From positions 124,001-188,000 of the forward strand of contig NZ_QOVG01000007.1 in assembly GCF_010119615.1 (NCBI RefSeq): 64,000 bases of DNA. The letters are read 5' to 3'. Shown here piece after piece: positions 40,369 to 49,694 of the stretch (positions are counted from its first letter, which is position 1; each line of letters begins with the position of its first letter). The DNA comes from Pseudoxanthomonas gei (lineage in GTDB: Bacteria > Pseudomonadota > Gammaproteobacteria > Xanthomonadales > Xanthomonadaceae). Under the pieces are notes generated by a model. It searched no databases, was not told the DNA's origin, and saw only the letters and a program-made list of their open reading frames with translations. The position numbers and the translations under genes are program-made.

Positions 40369-41703
40369 ATGCCCTTGCCGTCCGGAATGCTGTCCGTCCG
40401 TATCCTCCCGCTGATCGCCGCGCTGGCCATTGCCTCCCACGCCAACGCGCAGGAAACACCGTCGCAGCGCAGCGAGGTCACGGCCGCGGCGCAACGGCTG
40501 GACGCGAAGATCACCGCCTGGCGACGCGACTTCCACGCCCATCCCGAATTGTCCAACCGCGAGGAGCGCACCTCCGCCAAGGTGGTCGAACACCTGCGCG
40601 CGCTGGGCCTGGAGCCGGTCACGATGGCCCGCCATGGCGTGGTCGCGATCATCACCGGCGGCAAGCCGGGGCCGAAGATCGCCTTGCGTGCCGACATGGA
40701 CGCATTGCCGGTCACCGAGCAGACCGGCCTGCCGTTCGCCTCCAAGGCCACTTCGACTTATCGCGGCGAGAACGTCGGGGTCATGCACGCCTGCGGCCAC
40801 GACGCCCATACCGGCATCCTCATGGGCGTGGCCGAGGCGCTGGTGGCGATGAAGGATGAACTGCCAGGTTCGGTGATGCTGATCTTCCAGCCGGCCGAGG
40901 AAGGCGCACCGCCGCCGGAAGAAGGCGGCGCCGCGCTGATGCTGAAGGAAGGACTGTTCAAGGACTTCAAGCCCGAAGCGGTGTTCGGGCTGCATGTGTT
41001 CTCCAGCGTGCAGGCCGGACAGATCGCGGTGCGCGGCGGGCCGCTGATGGCGGCCTCGGACCGCTTCGCGATCAAGGTCAGCGGGCGCCAGACCCATGGC
41101 TCCGCCCCGTGGAACGGCATCGACCCGATCGTGGCCGCGGCCGACCTGATCGGCACCGCGCAGACCATCGTCAGCCGCCGCACCAACATCGCCCGGTTGC
41201 CGGCGGTGGTCACCTTCGGCGCCATCAAGGGCGGCATCCGCTACAACATCATTCCCGACGACGTGGAAATGGTCGGCACCATCCGCACCTTCGACCCGGC
41301 CATGCGCCAGCAGGTATTCGCCGACCTGCGCAACGTGGCCGCGCACACCGCCGCCGCCCACGGCGCCACCGCGCAGACCGACATCTACGAAAACGACGGC
41401 AATCCTCCGACCGTCAACGATCCGGCCCTGACCGCCAGGATGCTGCCCAGCCTGCAGGCCGTGGTCGGCAAGGACAATGTGTACGAGCCACCGCTGCAGA
41501 TGGGCTCGGAGGATTTCTCGCTGTATGCGCTGGAAGTACCGTCGCTGTTCTTCTTCGTCGGTTCGACCGGCAAGGGCATCGACCCGGCGACCGCGCCCAG
41601 CAACCACTCGCCCAAGTTCCTGCTGGACGAGTCGTCGCTGGACATCGGTTTCCGTTCGCTGCTGCAGGTCACCCTGGACTACCTGCACGGCGCAGCGCCG
41701 TAG
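40369..41703 (+). CDS. Exported M20 family amidohydrolase, copy 2
   Basis: 444 residues from the ATG at 40369, with GGAG eight bases upstream. Signal peptide [19 protein letters not shown] then ASHANAQ. The same motif set as copy 1: [55 protein letters not shown] and [11 protein letters not shown]. The two copies align along their length and clearly arose by duplication. Copy 2 has an extra PPPEEG insertion after the Glu pair. Probable substrate: N-acylated amino acids or peptides. Confidence 0.9.
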   Translation: MPLPSGMLSVRILPLIAALAIASHANAQETPSQRSEVTAAAQRLDAKITAWRRDFHAHPELSNREERTSAKVVEHLRALGLEPVTMARHGVVAIITGGKPGPKIALRADMDALPVTEQTGLPFASKATSTYRGENVGVMHACGHDAHTGILMGVAEALVAMKDELPGSVMLIFQPAEEGAPPPEEGGAALMLKEGLFKDFKPEAVFGLHVFSSVQAGQIAVRGGPLMAASDRFAIKVSGRQTHGSAPWNGIDPIVAAADLIGTAQTIVSRRTNIARLPAVVTFGAIKGGIRYNIIPDDVEMVGTIRTFDPAMRQQVFADLRNVAAHTAAAHGATAQTDIYENDGNPPTVNDPALTARMLPSLQAVVGKDNVYEPPLQMGSEDFSLYALEVPSLFFFVGSTGKGIDPATAPSNHSPKFLLDESSLDIGFRSLLQVTLDYLHGAAP

Positions 41704-41838
41704 GGCGGGCCCCGGCCCGCCATTGCCATGCCGAATGCCGCCTCGGCAGGTGGCGAAGCGAACCAACCAGGCCAAGCGGTTTCGTTTTGTTGGCGTCGGT
41801 GGCGACCGATGGCAATGGTGGGCCAGGGCCCACCCTAC
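41699..41838. repeat. Inverted repeat, GGGCCC family
   Basis: Left arm 41699-41729 (GTAGGGCGGGCCCCGGCCCG) and right arm 41809-41838 (TGGTGGGCCAGGGCCCACCC) are near-complementary and enclose 80 bases. It fills the gap between the second M20 gene and queF. Confidence 0.8.
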
Positions 41839-41873
41839 GAATCCCTAACCTGCGCGCCGCTAAAATATGGCGC

Positions 41874-42689
41874 ATGAATACTGTCGAAGACTCCAGCCTG
41901 GGCCACGAAGTCGCCTATCCCTCGCACTACGACGCCGGCCTGCTGTTCCCGATCCCCCGCGCCGCCGGCCGCGCCGAGATCGGCCTGCTCGACACTGCGC
42001 TGCCCTTCATCGGCCACGACCGTTGGCATGCCTACGAGATCAGCTGGCTGGACGCGCGCGGCAAGCCCTGCGTGGCCACCGCCACTTTCGCGGTGCCGTG
42101 CACGTCGCCGAACCTGATCGAATCCAAGTCTCTCAAGCTGTACCTCAACTCGTTGAACGCCGAGCGCTTCAACAGCGACGAGGCACTGCGCGAGCGCATC
42201 GCCCTGGACCTGTCGGTACGCGCCGGCGCCGATGTCGCAGTCGCATTCGGGTTGCCGGAGATGGAGCGCATCGAAGGCGGCGAAACCATCGATGCCCAGG
42301 ACCTGGAGATCGATGACTACGGCCCGCCCAATCCCGAGTACCTGTCCTCCGACAGCGCGCACATCGCCGAAGAGGCGCTGGTCTCGCACCTGCTGAAGTC
42401 CAATTGCCCGGTGACCGGCCAACCCGACTGGGCCAGCCTGGTGCTGGCCTACCGCGGCCCACGCATCGAACGTGCCGGCCTGCTGCGCTACCTGGTCAGC
42501 TTCCGCGACCATGCCGGCTTCCACGAGCAATGCGTGGAACGCATCTTCCGCGACGTGCTCGAGTACTGCCGCCCGCAATCGCTTTCGGTGGAAGCGCGCT
42601 ACACGCGGCGCGGCGGACTGGACATCAATCCCTGGCGCGCGACACCCGGCAGTGACGTGCCCGAAGCGGTGCGGGAACTGCGCCAGTAA
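41874..42689 (+). CDS. queF: NADPH-dependent 7-cyano-7-deazaguanine reductase QueF (long form)
   Basis: 271 residues, the bimodular T-fold type like E. coli QueF (282). The thioimide-forming Cys178 and Asp185 are in [13 protein letters not shown]. The substrate Glu lies in [13 protein letters not shown] or the preceding FHEQCVERI block. It reduces preQ0 to preQ1 in queuosine synthesis. Start ATG at 41874 ([20 protein letters not shown]); the frame continues upstream through the repeat but without coding character. Confidence 0.95.
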   Translation: MNTVEDSSLGHEVAYPSHYDAGLLFPIPRAAGRAEIGLLDTALPFIGHDRWHAYEISWLDARGKPCVATATFAVPCTSPNLIESKSLKLYLNSLNAERFNSDEALRERIALDLSVRAGADVAVAFGLPEMERIEGGETIDAQDLEIDDYGPPNPEYLSSDSAHIAEEALVSHLLKSNCPVTGQPDWASLVLAYRGPRIERAGLLRYLVSFRDHAGFHEQCVERIFRDVLEYCRPQSLSVEARYTRRGGLDINPWRATPGSDVPEAVRELRQ

Positions 42690-42798
42690 AGCCGGTGACG
42701 GGCCCGGTTCCCTCTTCACCGGGACGGCATGAATTCTTAACACCCCCTGTGTAGATTGTGGTTCCCAGAACACCAACTCCCTTCGGGAGGAGCCACGC

Positions 42799-43098
42799 AT
42801 GAGCACCGAAAAGAAAGCCGATTTTTCAGATGTAAGCGCCAAGGTCGACAGCACCGAGCAGAAGGCGGCGGATTTCTCTGACGTCACTGCCAGGGTCGAC
42901 AGCACCGAGGAAGTGATCGGCGAGCGCACCTATACGATCGAGAAGGGCGACACGCTGTCCAAGATCGCCAAGGAACAGCTGGGCCACGCCAGTGCGTGGA
43001 AGCAGATCTTCGAAGCCAACCGCGATGTCCTGGATGATCCGGACCGCATTTTCCCGGGCCAGGTGATCAAGTTGCCCCCGGCCGATACCAGCGCCTGA
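42799..43098 (+). CDS. Small LysM-domain protein
   Basis: 99 residues. The N-terminus is a direct repeat: ADFSDVSAKVDSTEQ then ADFSDVTARVDSTEE. A single LysM domain follows (about 44-94): RTYTIEKGDTLSKIAKEQLG to IFPGQVIKLPP. No signal peptide is seen, which resembles the cytoplasmic/periplasmic YgaU (Kbp) type, though the BON domain of that protein is missing. GGGAGGAG precedes the start, and the same bases can form a 5-bp hairpin CTCCC-TTC-GGGAG that might limit ribosome access. Confidence 0.85.
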   Translation: MSTEKKADFSDVSAKVDSTEQKAADFSDVTARVDSTEEVIGERTYTIEKGDTLSKIAKEQLGHASAWKQIFEANRDVLDDPDRIFPGQVIKLPPADTSA

Positions 43099-43148
43099 CC
43101 GCATCGGTCAACCGTTCAAATCCCCAATACTTTTCAAGGATCGACACC

Positions 43149-43631
43149 ATGAAGCTCAATCGCATTTCCTACGCCCTGATCGTCGCCCTGGCCGGCACCG
43201 TAGCGCTGGCCGGCTGCAAGAAGAAGGAAGAAGCCGTGGTCACGCCGCCCGTGGTGACCGAGCCCGCACCGGCCCCGGCGCCGATGGAACCGGCCCCGGC
43301 CCCGGTCACCGCCACCAGCGTTTCCGTGGGCAACACCGTAGGCGCCGACAAGTCGGTCGCAGGCGTTTCGACCTTCGCCGCCCAGGACAAGATCATCGTT
43401 TCGGTGAAGACCGACGCGGCCACCGCGGCCAATGCGGCCATCGACGCCAAGCTGACCTACCAGGACGGCCAGGTGGCCGGCCAGCAGACCGCCAACGTCA
43501 AGGCCGAGGACGCAGGCACCACCAACATCACCTTCACCAAGGCCACCCCGTGGCCGACCGGCAAGTACAAGGTCGACGTCACCGTCAACGGCCAGCCCGC
43601 CGGCATGACCCAGGAAATCGAAGTCAAGTGA
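43149..43631 (+). CDS. Predicted lipoprotein of unknown function
   Basis: 160 residues. Lipobox LAGC at 20-23, then charged KKKEE and a Pro/Ala-rich linker (TEPAPAPAPMEPAPAP). The C-terminal 100 residues look like an Ig-like beta sandwich (DKIIVSVKTDAATAANAAIDAKLTY, TTNITFTKATPWPTGKYKVDVTVNG). Probably membrane-anchored in the periplasm. It lies 50 bases after the LysM gene; both could be one transcript ending at the hairpin at 43633-43672. Confidence 0.75.
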   Translation: MKLNRISYALIVALAGTVALAGCKKKEEAVVTPPVVTEPAPAPAPMEPAPAPVTATSVSVGNTVGADKSVAGVSTFAAQDKIIVSVKTDAATAANAAIDAKLTYQDGQVAGQQTANVKAEDAGTTNITFTKATPWPTGKYKVDVTVNGQPAGMTQEIEVK

Positions 43632-43632
43632 C

Positions 43633-43672
43633 CCAAGCGCGCCCGCGCTAGCGCGGGCCTTTGCGCTTGGGT
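43633..43672. terminator. Long hairpin after the lipoprotein gene
   Basis: Outer stem CCCAAGCGC / GCGCTTGGG (43633-43641, 43664-43672) and inner stem GCCCGCGCT / AGCGCGGGC (43643-43651, 43652-43660). No T-tract, so a Rho-independent role is uncertain. Confidence 0.5.
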
Positions 43673-43770
43673 CATCCCCGCGAAGGCGGGGATCCACGGA
43701 CTTTGATCTTGGGTCATCCCCGCGAAGAGCTTGCCCTCGAGTGCTGTAGTCGGGGGCGGGGATCCAGCTC
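43671..43770. repeat. Two copies of the GTCATCCCCGCGAAGGCGGG repeat
   Basis: Copy 1 is intact (43672-43697). Copy 2 starts at 43714 but is split: 29 unrelated bases (near 43728-43756) interrupt it before GCGGGGATCCA resumes. No gene is seen in 43632-43887. Confidence 0.75.
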
Positions 43771-43887
43771 TTGATTTCAGCACGGTACCAAGCAAGGGCG
43801 CGGAGCAATCCGCGCCCTTTCTACTTCAGATCGCGTTGGGGGAAACGTGGCCTCTGCCTTCGGCTCATTTGATCGCCTGCCACGCCC

Positions 43888-44370
43888 ATGACAGCGCCAG
43901 CCTGCTGTGCGTCCATCGCCAGGAAGCCCACTGCGCCCCATCGCGTCGCCCAGGTCATGGGCGGATTGCTGCTGGTCGTGGCCGGTGGCATGCAGGCGCA
44001 GGAAGACGCCCGCACGCCCGAGGCCGACGGCGTTCCCACGCTGGAGCGGGTGCAGGCCGAGCTGCCCGATGAAGAGGCCATCGACCTGTACCGATTCCAG
44101 AATCCTGTCGTCGTGGCGCCCAGCCGTTTCGCCGAAGCCTACAAGCCGGGCCCTTCGCTGGAGGAAATCTCGCTGGAGCATGGCGGACTGATCAACTACG
44201 GCATCAACCTGGGACTGCAAAAAACCTGGTGGGGTGTCAAGCGCATCACCGGTATGCGTCCACAGACCCAGACAGCGGTGGCGCGCGCATCGCCTCTGGA
44301 CGAGGCGCAACTGCAACGCGCGGCGTCGCGTTGCGAGACCCGTTCCAACGACTGCGCTTCCGGCCAATGA
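43888..44370 (+). CDS. Predicted secreted protein of unknown function
   Basis: 160 residues from 43888. A start at 43957 (MGGLLLVVAGGMQAQ) is also possible. The longer form has basic residues (RKPTAPHRVAQ) before the hydrophobic run and so makes a better signal peptide. The mature part is acidic then mixed: EADGVPTLERVQAELPDEEAIDLYRFQNPVVV, LEHGGLINYGINLGLQKTWWGVKRITG. No motif recognised. The conserved-looking NPVVVAPSRFAEAYKPG block suggests a real family. It lies upstream of icd in the same direction with a 145-base gap. Confidence 0.6.
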   Translation: MTAPACCASIARKPTAPHRVAQVMGGLLLVVAGGMQAQEDARTPEADGVPTLERVQAELPDEEAIDLYRFQNPVVVAPSRFAEAYKPGPSLEEISLEHGGLINYGINLGLQKTWWGVKRITGMRPQTQTAVARASPLDEAQLQRAASRCETRSNDCASGQ

Positions 44371-44515
44371 AGCGCGTCGGCGGGCAGGCTGAAGACATCC
44401 CCGGACCCGCTTACCGCGCTGTCCAGCACCTTTGCCCTGCAGGTGCTTAGCGGCGACAATGGTTGTCCAGCCGTGTTTTCCGCGGCGACTTCCCCCGCAA
44501 ATCCAGGAGTAATCC

Positions 44516-45844
<1,329 letters not shown>

Positions 45845-45862
45845 CGGCCCCCCGCGAGATGG

Positions 45863-45890
45863 AAAAAGCCCGGCTTGTCCGGGCTTTTTT
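45863..45890 (+). terminator. Rho-independent terminator of icd
   Basis: Stem AAAGCCCGG (45865-45873) with CCGGGCTTT (45879-45887), loop CTTGT, ending in six T. Confidence 0.9.
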
Positions 45891-45936
45891 CTGCCTGGTG
45901 TTTTTGCAGGTGCGATGTTTCCTGCAGCAGCAACGT

Positions 45937-46028
45937 GTAGGAGCGACGCAAGTCGCGAAGCTGACACCCTCTCCGCTGAGCAATGGATGCTGACAGGTTC
46001 ACTGCTTCGCGACCTGCGTCGCTCCTAC
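45937..46028. repeat. REP pair between icd and the LysR locus
   Basis: Arms GTAGGAGCGACGCAAGTCGC (45937 onward) and its near reverse complement ending GCGTCGCTCCTAC (46028), about 40 bases apart. Same family as at 5591 and 34948. Confidence 0.9.
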
Positions 46029-46046
46029 ATCCGCGCGCTGAACCAG

Positions 46047-46218
46047 CCCCCTCCCTTTTGCGCAGCAAAGGGGAGGGTTGGGGAGGGGTGCCTTTGGCGC
46101 GGTAGTGAAATGGGGCGAGCTGCTTCTTGCATTGGTGCGGTTGGGGATTCCAGTCACGCCGATCTACCCCGCCAACAGCACCCCTCCCCAACCCTCCCCT
46201 GCTGCGCAAGGGAGGGGG
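46047..46218. repeat. MITE-like inverted repeat
   Basis: Arms of about 45 and 41 nt (46047-46091, 46178-46218) with CCCTCCCTTTTGCGCAGCAA on one side and its imperfect complement on the other. The 86-base centre has no coding frame. With the neighbouring REP pair it fills most of the gene-free stretch 45845-46340. Confidence 0.85.
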
Positions 46219-46340
46219 CCGTTTCGCGAACCACTGAACCTGCCAGACCATCCTGCCTCTACGAAGAACTCACCAGGTTCAGCACTCGCGTCGCTCTATA
46301 TCAGCGGCGGTGAAGCCCACCAAGACCCTGGACACTGCGC

Positions 46341-46943
46341 TCAACAAGCCAGGCACTCCACGCTGCGGATGTTCTCCGCCGCCAGCAACGCGTAATCCTC
46401 CGGCTGCGGCCGCACGGTGACCGCCGGCAGGTCGACGATCCTGATCGAAGACGGCGCTGCCGCCACCGCAGGCTGCGCGCTGACGGCAGGCAGCTCGACC
46501 ACGCTCGCCGTCGGCGTGGGGCCGAATGCCCAGGCCGTGGCCGCCACCAACAGCAGCAGCGCGATGGCCTGCAGCAGGTGCCGGGTGCGGGCGGAACCCG
46601 ACGCGTGCGTCGCTGCGACATGGCTGCCGTTGTTTCCCACAGGGTGCAGGGCACCCGCATGGGCAGCGCGGGCGGCTTCGGCGCCGGTCTGCGGAAACGC
46701 CTCTTCGCTGTCGTCGTTGTGGCCGGCCGTCATCGGCCGCCCGCCCAGGAACAGAAGGTCTTCGTAGAGACTGAAACCCTTGCGTGGGTGCCGCGCCGTG
46801 CGCCGGCGCGACGGCCGTGGGGCCGGACGACGGCCGCCCAGGTCCAATGCCGCCGGAGTGGCGATATTGCCTTCGATGAACATCATTCCGCGGCTGATGG
46901 CGCCCATTTCCCGCCACCATGAGTTGTAGGTGCTGGTCTTCAT
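46341..46943 (-). CDS. Hypothetical single-pass membrane protein
   Basis: 200 residues from the ATG at 46943, with GAGGAG six bases upstream. N-terminus MKTSTYNSWWREMGAISRGM, then an Arg/Pro-rich stretch and EDLLFLGGRPMTAGHNDDSEE. A membrane helix lies at about 124-143 (LLQAIALLLLVAATAWAFG), and a short periplasmic tail ends IRSVECLAC with a CxxC pair. The layout (cytoplasmic N-domain, one helix, short outer tail) recalls anti-sigma-factor-like proteins, but no ZAS motif is present. It is divergent from a LysR regulator, its probable controller. Confidence 0.6.
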   Translation of the reverse strand: MKTSTYNSWWREMGAISRGMMFIEGNIATPAALDLGGRRPAPRPSRRRTARHPRKGFSLYEDLLFLGGRPMTAGHNDDSEEAFPQTGAEAARAAHAGALHPVGNNGSHVAATHASGSARTRHLLQAIALLLLVAATAWAFGPTPTASVVELPAVSAQPAVAAAPSSIRIVDLPAVTVRPQPEDYALLAAENIRSVECLAC

Positions 46944-46999
46944 GATGATCTCCTCGCCGGCCCATCCGGCTTGAATGGCAGACAAGTTAGGACCATCCT

Positions 47000-47017
47000 T
47001 TGCGCTGAAAAAGCGAA
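47000..47017. promoter_or_regulatory. Possible LysR-type binding site
   Basis: TTGCGCTGAAAAAGCGAA has imperfect dyad symmetry and a T-N11-A core, in the 105-bp region between the divergent membrane-protein gene and the LysR gene. Confidence 0.4.
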
Positions 47018-47048
47018 ACTTCCGCAAGCCAGACTTGAGGAAAATCGA

Positions 47049-47924
47049 ATGAGCCGCCCGCCACTCGACCAGCTGGATGCGTTCGTGATCGCCGCGCGCC
47101 TGGGCAACCTGACCCGCGCCGCCGAGGCCATGCATCTCACGGTCAGCGCCTTGAGCCACCGCATGCGCCTGCTCGAACAGCGCGTCGGCCATCCGCTGTT
47201 GGCGCGTGGTCCCCGCGGCGTGGCGCTGACCCCGCAGGGACAGCGGCTGTACGACGCGGTGGCCGAACCCATCGACGCCATCGAGCACGCCCTGCGCCGC
47301 CTGGGCGCGCGCACCGACAACCTGCTGACCCTCAGCCTGATCCCGTCGATGGCCACGGCCTGGCTGGTGCCGCGCCTGCCCGGTTTCCTGGCCCGGCACC
47401 CCGAGTTGGGGTTGAGCCTGCAGGCCAGCACCCACGTGGTCGATTTCGAACGCGAGCCGGTCGATGCGGCCCTGCGCCTGGGCAGCGGCCAGTGGCCGGG
47501 AGTGAGGGCCGAATTCCTGTTCGACGAATGGATCACGCCGGTGGCCAGTCCGGATTTCATCGCCCGCCACGGCAAGCCGGCGCTGGCGGCGATTCCGTCG
47601 CTGCCGCTGCTGGGCGATCCGGCCGGGCGCTGGCGCGACTGGTTCGCCGCTTTCGGCGGGGCGGCGCCGGCACGCTACGCGGCACAGTTCGACGACACCG
47701 AAACCCTGCACCAGGCCGCCGCCCAGGGCCTGGGCATCGCGCTGGCCCGGCAAACGCTGGCCCAGCCGCTGATCGACAGCGGCCGCCTGGTGCTGCTGAC
47801 CCGCAAGCGGCTGAAGGCCGAGTTCGCCCACTACCTGGTATATCCGGAACGCAGCCTGCCCCTGCCAGGCTTCCAGACCCTGCGCGGCTGGCTGTTGGAG
47901 CAGGCCGGTGTAAACGCCAAATAG
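47049..47924 (+). CDS. LysR family transcriptional regulator (GcvA/AmpR-like)
   Basis: 291 residues from the ATG at 47049, preceded by GAGG. The winged HTH is at about 5-62 (LDQLDAFVIAARLGNLTRAAEAMHLTVSALSHRMRLLEQ). The effector domain begins about 90 (LTLSLIPSMATAWLVPRLPGF) and shows the GcvA/AmpR style (DAALRLGSGQWPG, FDDTETLHQAAAQGLGIAL). It is divergent from the unknown membrane protein, which is the expected target. Effector unknown. A 21-bp repeat array starts four bases after the stop. Confidence 0.9.
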   Translation: MSRPPLDQLDAFVIAARLGNLTRAAEAMHLTVSALSHRMRLLEQRVGHPLLARGPRGVALTPQGQRLYDAVAEPIDAIEHALRRLGARTDNLLTLSLIPSMATAWLVPRLPGFLARHPELGLSLQASTHVVDFEREPVDAALRLGSGQWPGVRAEFLFDEWITPVASPDFIARHGKPALAAIPSLPLLGDPAGRWRDWFAAFGGAAPARYAAQFDDTETLHQAAAQGLGIALARQTLAQPLIDSGRLVLLTRKRLKAEFAHYLVYPERSLPLPGFQTLRGWLLEQAGVNAK

Positions 47925-47927
47925 CGA

Positions 47928-48200
47928 TGCGGATGAGGCTTTTTTGTCTTCCGGAAAGCAAAAAAGCGATTCGGTTGATGAAATTTTGTCCAACGGAAGG
48001 CGAAAAGGCTGTTCCGGAGCAGCAATTTGCTGTTCCGGAATGACTATTTTGTCTTCCGGAATGACGATTCCGCTTTCCCGAACAGCGAATCGGGATTCCC
48101 GAAAGGCTTTTTTGCCCTCCGGAAAGCCAATTCGCTATTCCCGAATCACTTTTTTGCTTTCGGGAATGGCGTTGCGGGCTTCCGGGGGTCAGTGTCGGCC
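47928..48200. repeat. Phased 21-bp repeat array, about 13 units
   Basis: Thirteen consecutive 21-bp units with no gap, starting at 47928, 47949, 47970, 47991, 48012, 48033, 48054, 48075, 48096, 48117, 48138, 48159 and 48180. Consensus begins TTCCGGAA, or the variants TTCCCGAA and TTCGGGAA; all keep the TTC..GAA dyad. The second half is a variable A/T-rich block bounded by GC dinucleotides (for example AGCAATTTGCT). The outermost units are the most diverged. It lies between the convergent LysR and DUF membrane-protein genes. The period equals two turns of B-DNA. It is not a CRISPR: no distinct spacers. Confidence 0.9.
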
Positions 48201-48244
48201 AGCCCCGCTGTTCGCATGGGCTGGTGCCGGTCCCGGGACTGCGC

Positions 48245-48685
48245 CTAACGCAGGATCAGGCGCTTGCTGCCCCACCAGGCGTACAGGCAGAACAGGAAAA
48301 GCAGTACCGCGATGACCGTGCTGGTGATCGCCATCTGCTGACCCATGACGGCACCGCCATCGGTCAACACATAGGTGTGCAACAGGCTGACCAGGAAAGC
48401 CGCCAGCGACACGGCGAACACCGGCGCCGCCGCTCTTCGCCGCAGCAACAGCAGGACGGAGGCTGCAAAGGCGGCAAACACGCCCAGCGCCCACACGAAC
48501 ATCATCCACGCGGGCAACTGCTGGTAGTAGGCGATCTGTTCGGGCGTCATGCCGGCGCTGGCCATGTAGGCCGGCCCCTGAATCCTGCCCATGACGAAGT
48601 CGAACACGCCGATGGCATTGAACAGCACTGCAATTACGCCCACCACCCACAGGTGCCAGGGTGCCTTCTTCGTAGCGGTTTGCAT
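48245..48685 (-). CDS. Small four-helix inner-membrane protein
   Basis: 146 residues from the ATG at 48685, with AAGGGGAG upstream. Four hydrophobic helices: about 10-30 (LWVVGVIAVLFNAIGVFDF), 57-80 (WMMFVWALGVFAAFAASVLLL), 85-103 and 112-135 (AITSTVIAVLLFLFCLYAWW). The conserved-looking YMASAGMTPEQIAYYQQLPAWM loop lies between helices 1 and 2. The pattern is common in unassigned proteobacterial membrane proteins. Function unknown. Confidence 0.75.
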   Translation of the reverse strand: MQTATKKAPWHLWVVGVIAVLFNAIGVFDFVMGRIQGPAYMASAGMTPEQIAYYQQLPAWMMFVWALGVFAAFAASVLLLLRRRAAAPVFAVSLAAFLVSLLHTYVLTDGGAVMGQQMAITSTVIAVLLFLFCLYAWWGSKRLILR

Positions 48686-48794
48686 GGTGCTCCCCTTGGA
48701 TGGACGTTGATCGGTCGCGCCAGATAGTCCCGCTGCCACTCCGGCGCGTCAACTTCGTGTTGGCGTTCACTTGACGCCTGGTCGCTGCGGGATG

Positions 48795-48885
48795 GTGCGA
48801 CGAGAGTGAAAAGAGGGGTTGCGACAACTGAGGCCTGCCCTGCCTCCGGAACCATGCGGCGCAATGCCCTTCGGCTACGCCGCGA
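48795..48885 (+). pseudogene. RAYT 3'-end relic with palindrome, copy 1
   Basis: This stretch matches 49820-49911 along about 85 bases, including the codons around the transposase stop (GAGAGTGAAAAG, then GACAACTGAG) and the downstream CTGCCCTGCCTCC and GCGGCGCAATGCCC palindrome. Only the last dozen codons of the transposase remain. The rest of 48686-49005 has no recognised feature. Confidence 0.6.
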
Positions 48886-48929
48886 AAACGAGTCCCCTTG
48901 TGGGATTGGGCCCTACAGGGGCTAAGGCG

Positions 48930-49000
48930 TGCACTGGTCCCGCCCCGGTAATCGCCAGGCCGCTTCGCGTCCGGCTTGGTCGAATTTCCCGGCGTAATGA
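48930..49000 (-). other. Possible degenerate attC site after the acetyltransferase cassette
   Basis: On the minus strand, AATTCGACCAAGCCGGACGC followed by GAAGCGGCC resembles the L'' and central arm of integron attC sites, but clean RYYYAAC and GTTRRRY boxes are missing. It is placed where the attC of this cassette should be. Weak evidence. Confidence 0.3.
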
Positions 49001-49005
49001 CGGCG

Positions 49006-49599
49006 CTATCGCGGCCTGAACATGCACCAGATTGTGTCGTCCCCGATACTTCCGGAGCCGGATATCGTGAACCCGCTCTGCTCATAGAACTTCACGTTTG
49101 CCGGATTTGCTGTTTCCAGGTAAACGCCAGCAGACTCCTGGTCGTAGTCCGATAGCGCACAGAACGACCGCAGTAGCTGGGCTCCTATGCCTAGGCCATG
49201 CATGGCCGGGTGTACGCCGATCGCACCAAGGTAGTAGTGCGCTGCCTGTGGTTTATATGATTCGGCAATGCAGTCATAAACAGACATTCGCTCGTCAAAT
49301 CCAGGGATGGCCTTCGCCAGAGCTTCCCAGCTCTCAGAGACTTCAGAGGGCCATTCTGGTCGTGAGGTTGTGTATCCCATCGCCGCGCCGTGAACGGCAG
49401 ACGCGTCGCGTGACAGCAGTACAGGCATGCCGAGTACGACCCGCGCCTGCATGAGTAGCGAGAAAAAGTGTCTTAAGCGGTTTGGATATTCCTGGCCAGG
49501 CTGAAGCAGGAACCGTGTTATCGGATCGGCTGAAAATGCTGAAGTCAGGCAATCCACGGCCTGATCAATATCATGCGGCTGAGCTACCGAGACCTGCAT
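49006..49599 (-). CDS. GNAT family N-acetyltransferase (cassette gene)
   Basis: 197 residues from the ATG at 49599, which lies three bases after an attC-type GTCAGGC box; a GTG at 49611 would sit inside that box. GNAT fold: DIDQAVDCLTSAFSADPITRFLL at the N-terminus, acetyl-CoA loop LGAIGVHPAMHGLGIGAQLLRS (V-x2-x-x-GxGxG/A type) and LETANPANVKFYEQSGF. GC is visibly lower than in neighbours. Likely acylates a small amine; such genes are frequent cargo of gene cassettes. It is not one of the known aminoglycoside acetyltransferases as far as I can tell. Confidence 0.8.
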   Translation of the reverse strand: MQVSVAQPHDIDQAVDCLTSAFSADPITRFLLQPGQEYPNRLRHFFSLLMQARVVLGMPVLLSRDASAVHGAAMGYTTSRPEWPSEVSESWEALAKAIPGFDERMSVYDCIAESYKPQAAHYYLGAIGVHPAMHGLGIGAQLLRSFCALSDYDQESAGVYLETANPANVKFYEQSGFTISGSGSIGDDTIWCMFRPR

Positions 49600-49601
49600 G
49601 A

Positions 49602-49660
49602 CGCCTGACACCTGAATTATGCCGACGCGCTGCGCACTGCGCGCTGGTGGGTCGGCTATT
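49602..49660 (-). other. Partial attC site
   Basis: On the minus strand the right half is intact (CATAATTCAGGTGTCAGGC, R' GTCAGGC at 49608-49602), and an inner stem GCCGAC/GTCGGC with a GCGCAGTGCGC centre is preserved. The left R'' box (expected RYYYAAC) is lost, probably through the RAYT insertion next to it. Confidence 0.55.
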
Positions 49661-49694
49661 GCGAAGAAACAACGACGCTATCCAAGTCAGATAA

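Noticed and set aside
43731-44072. Plus-strand frame starting in the split repeat
   Set aside because: Arg/Gly-rich shadow of the secreted protein gene at 43888 read in another frame.
47928-48200. CRISPR array
   Set aside because: Units are contiguous with no unique spacers, and no cas genes are nearby. The 192-bp array is rejected as CRISPR for the same reason.
47944-48315. Heptad-repeat peptide reading of the 21-bp array
   Set aside because: All three forward frames are nearly open for the same reason, start codons are arbitrary and no ribosome site is seen. Kept only as an alternative in the finding.
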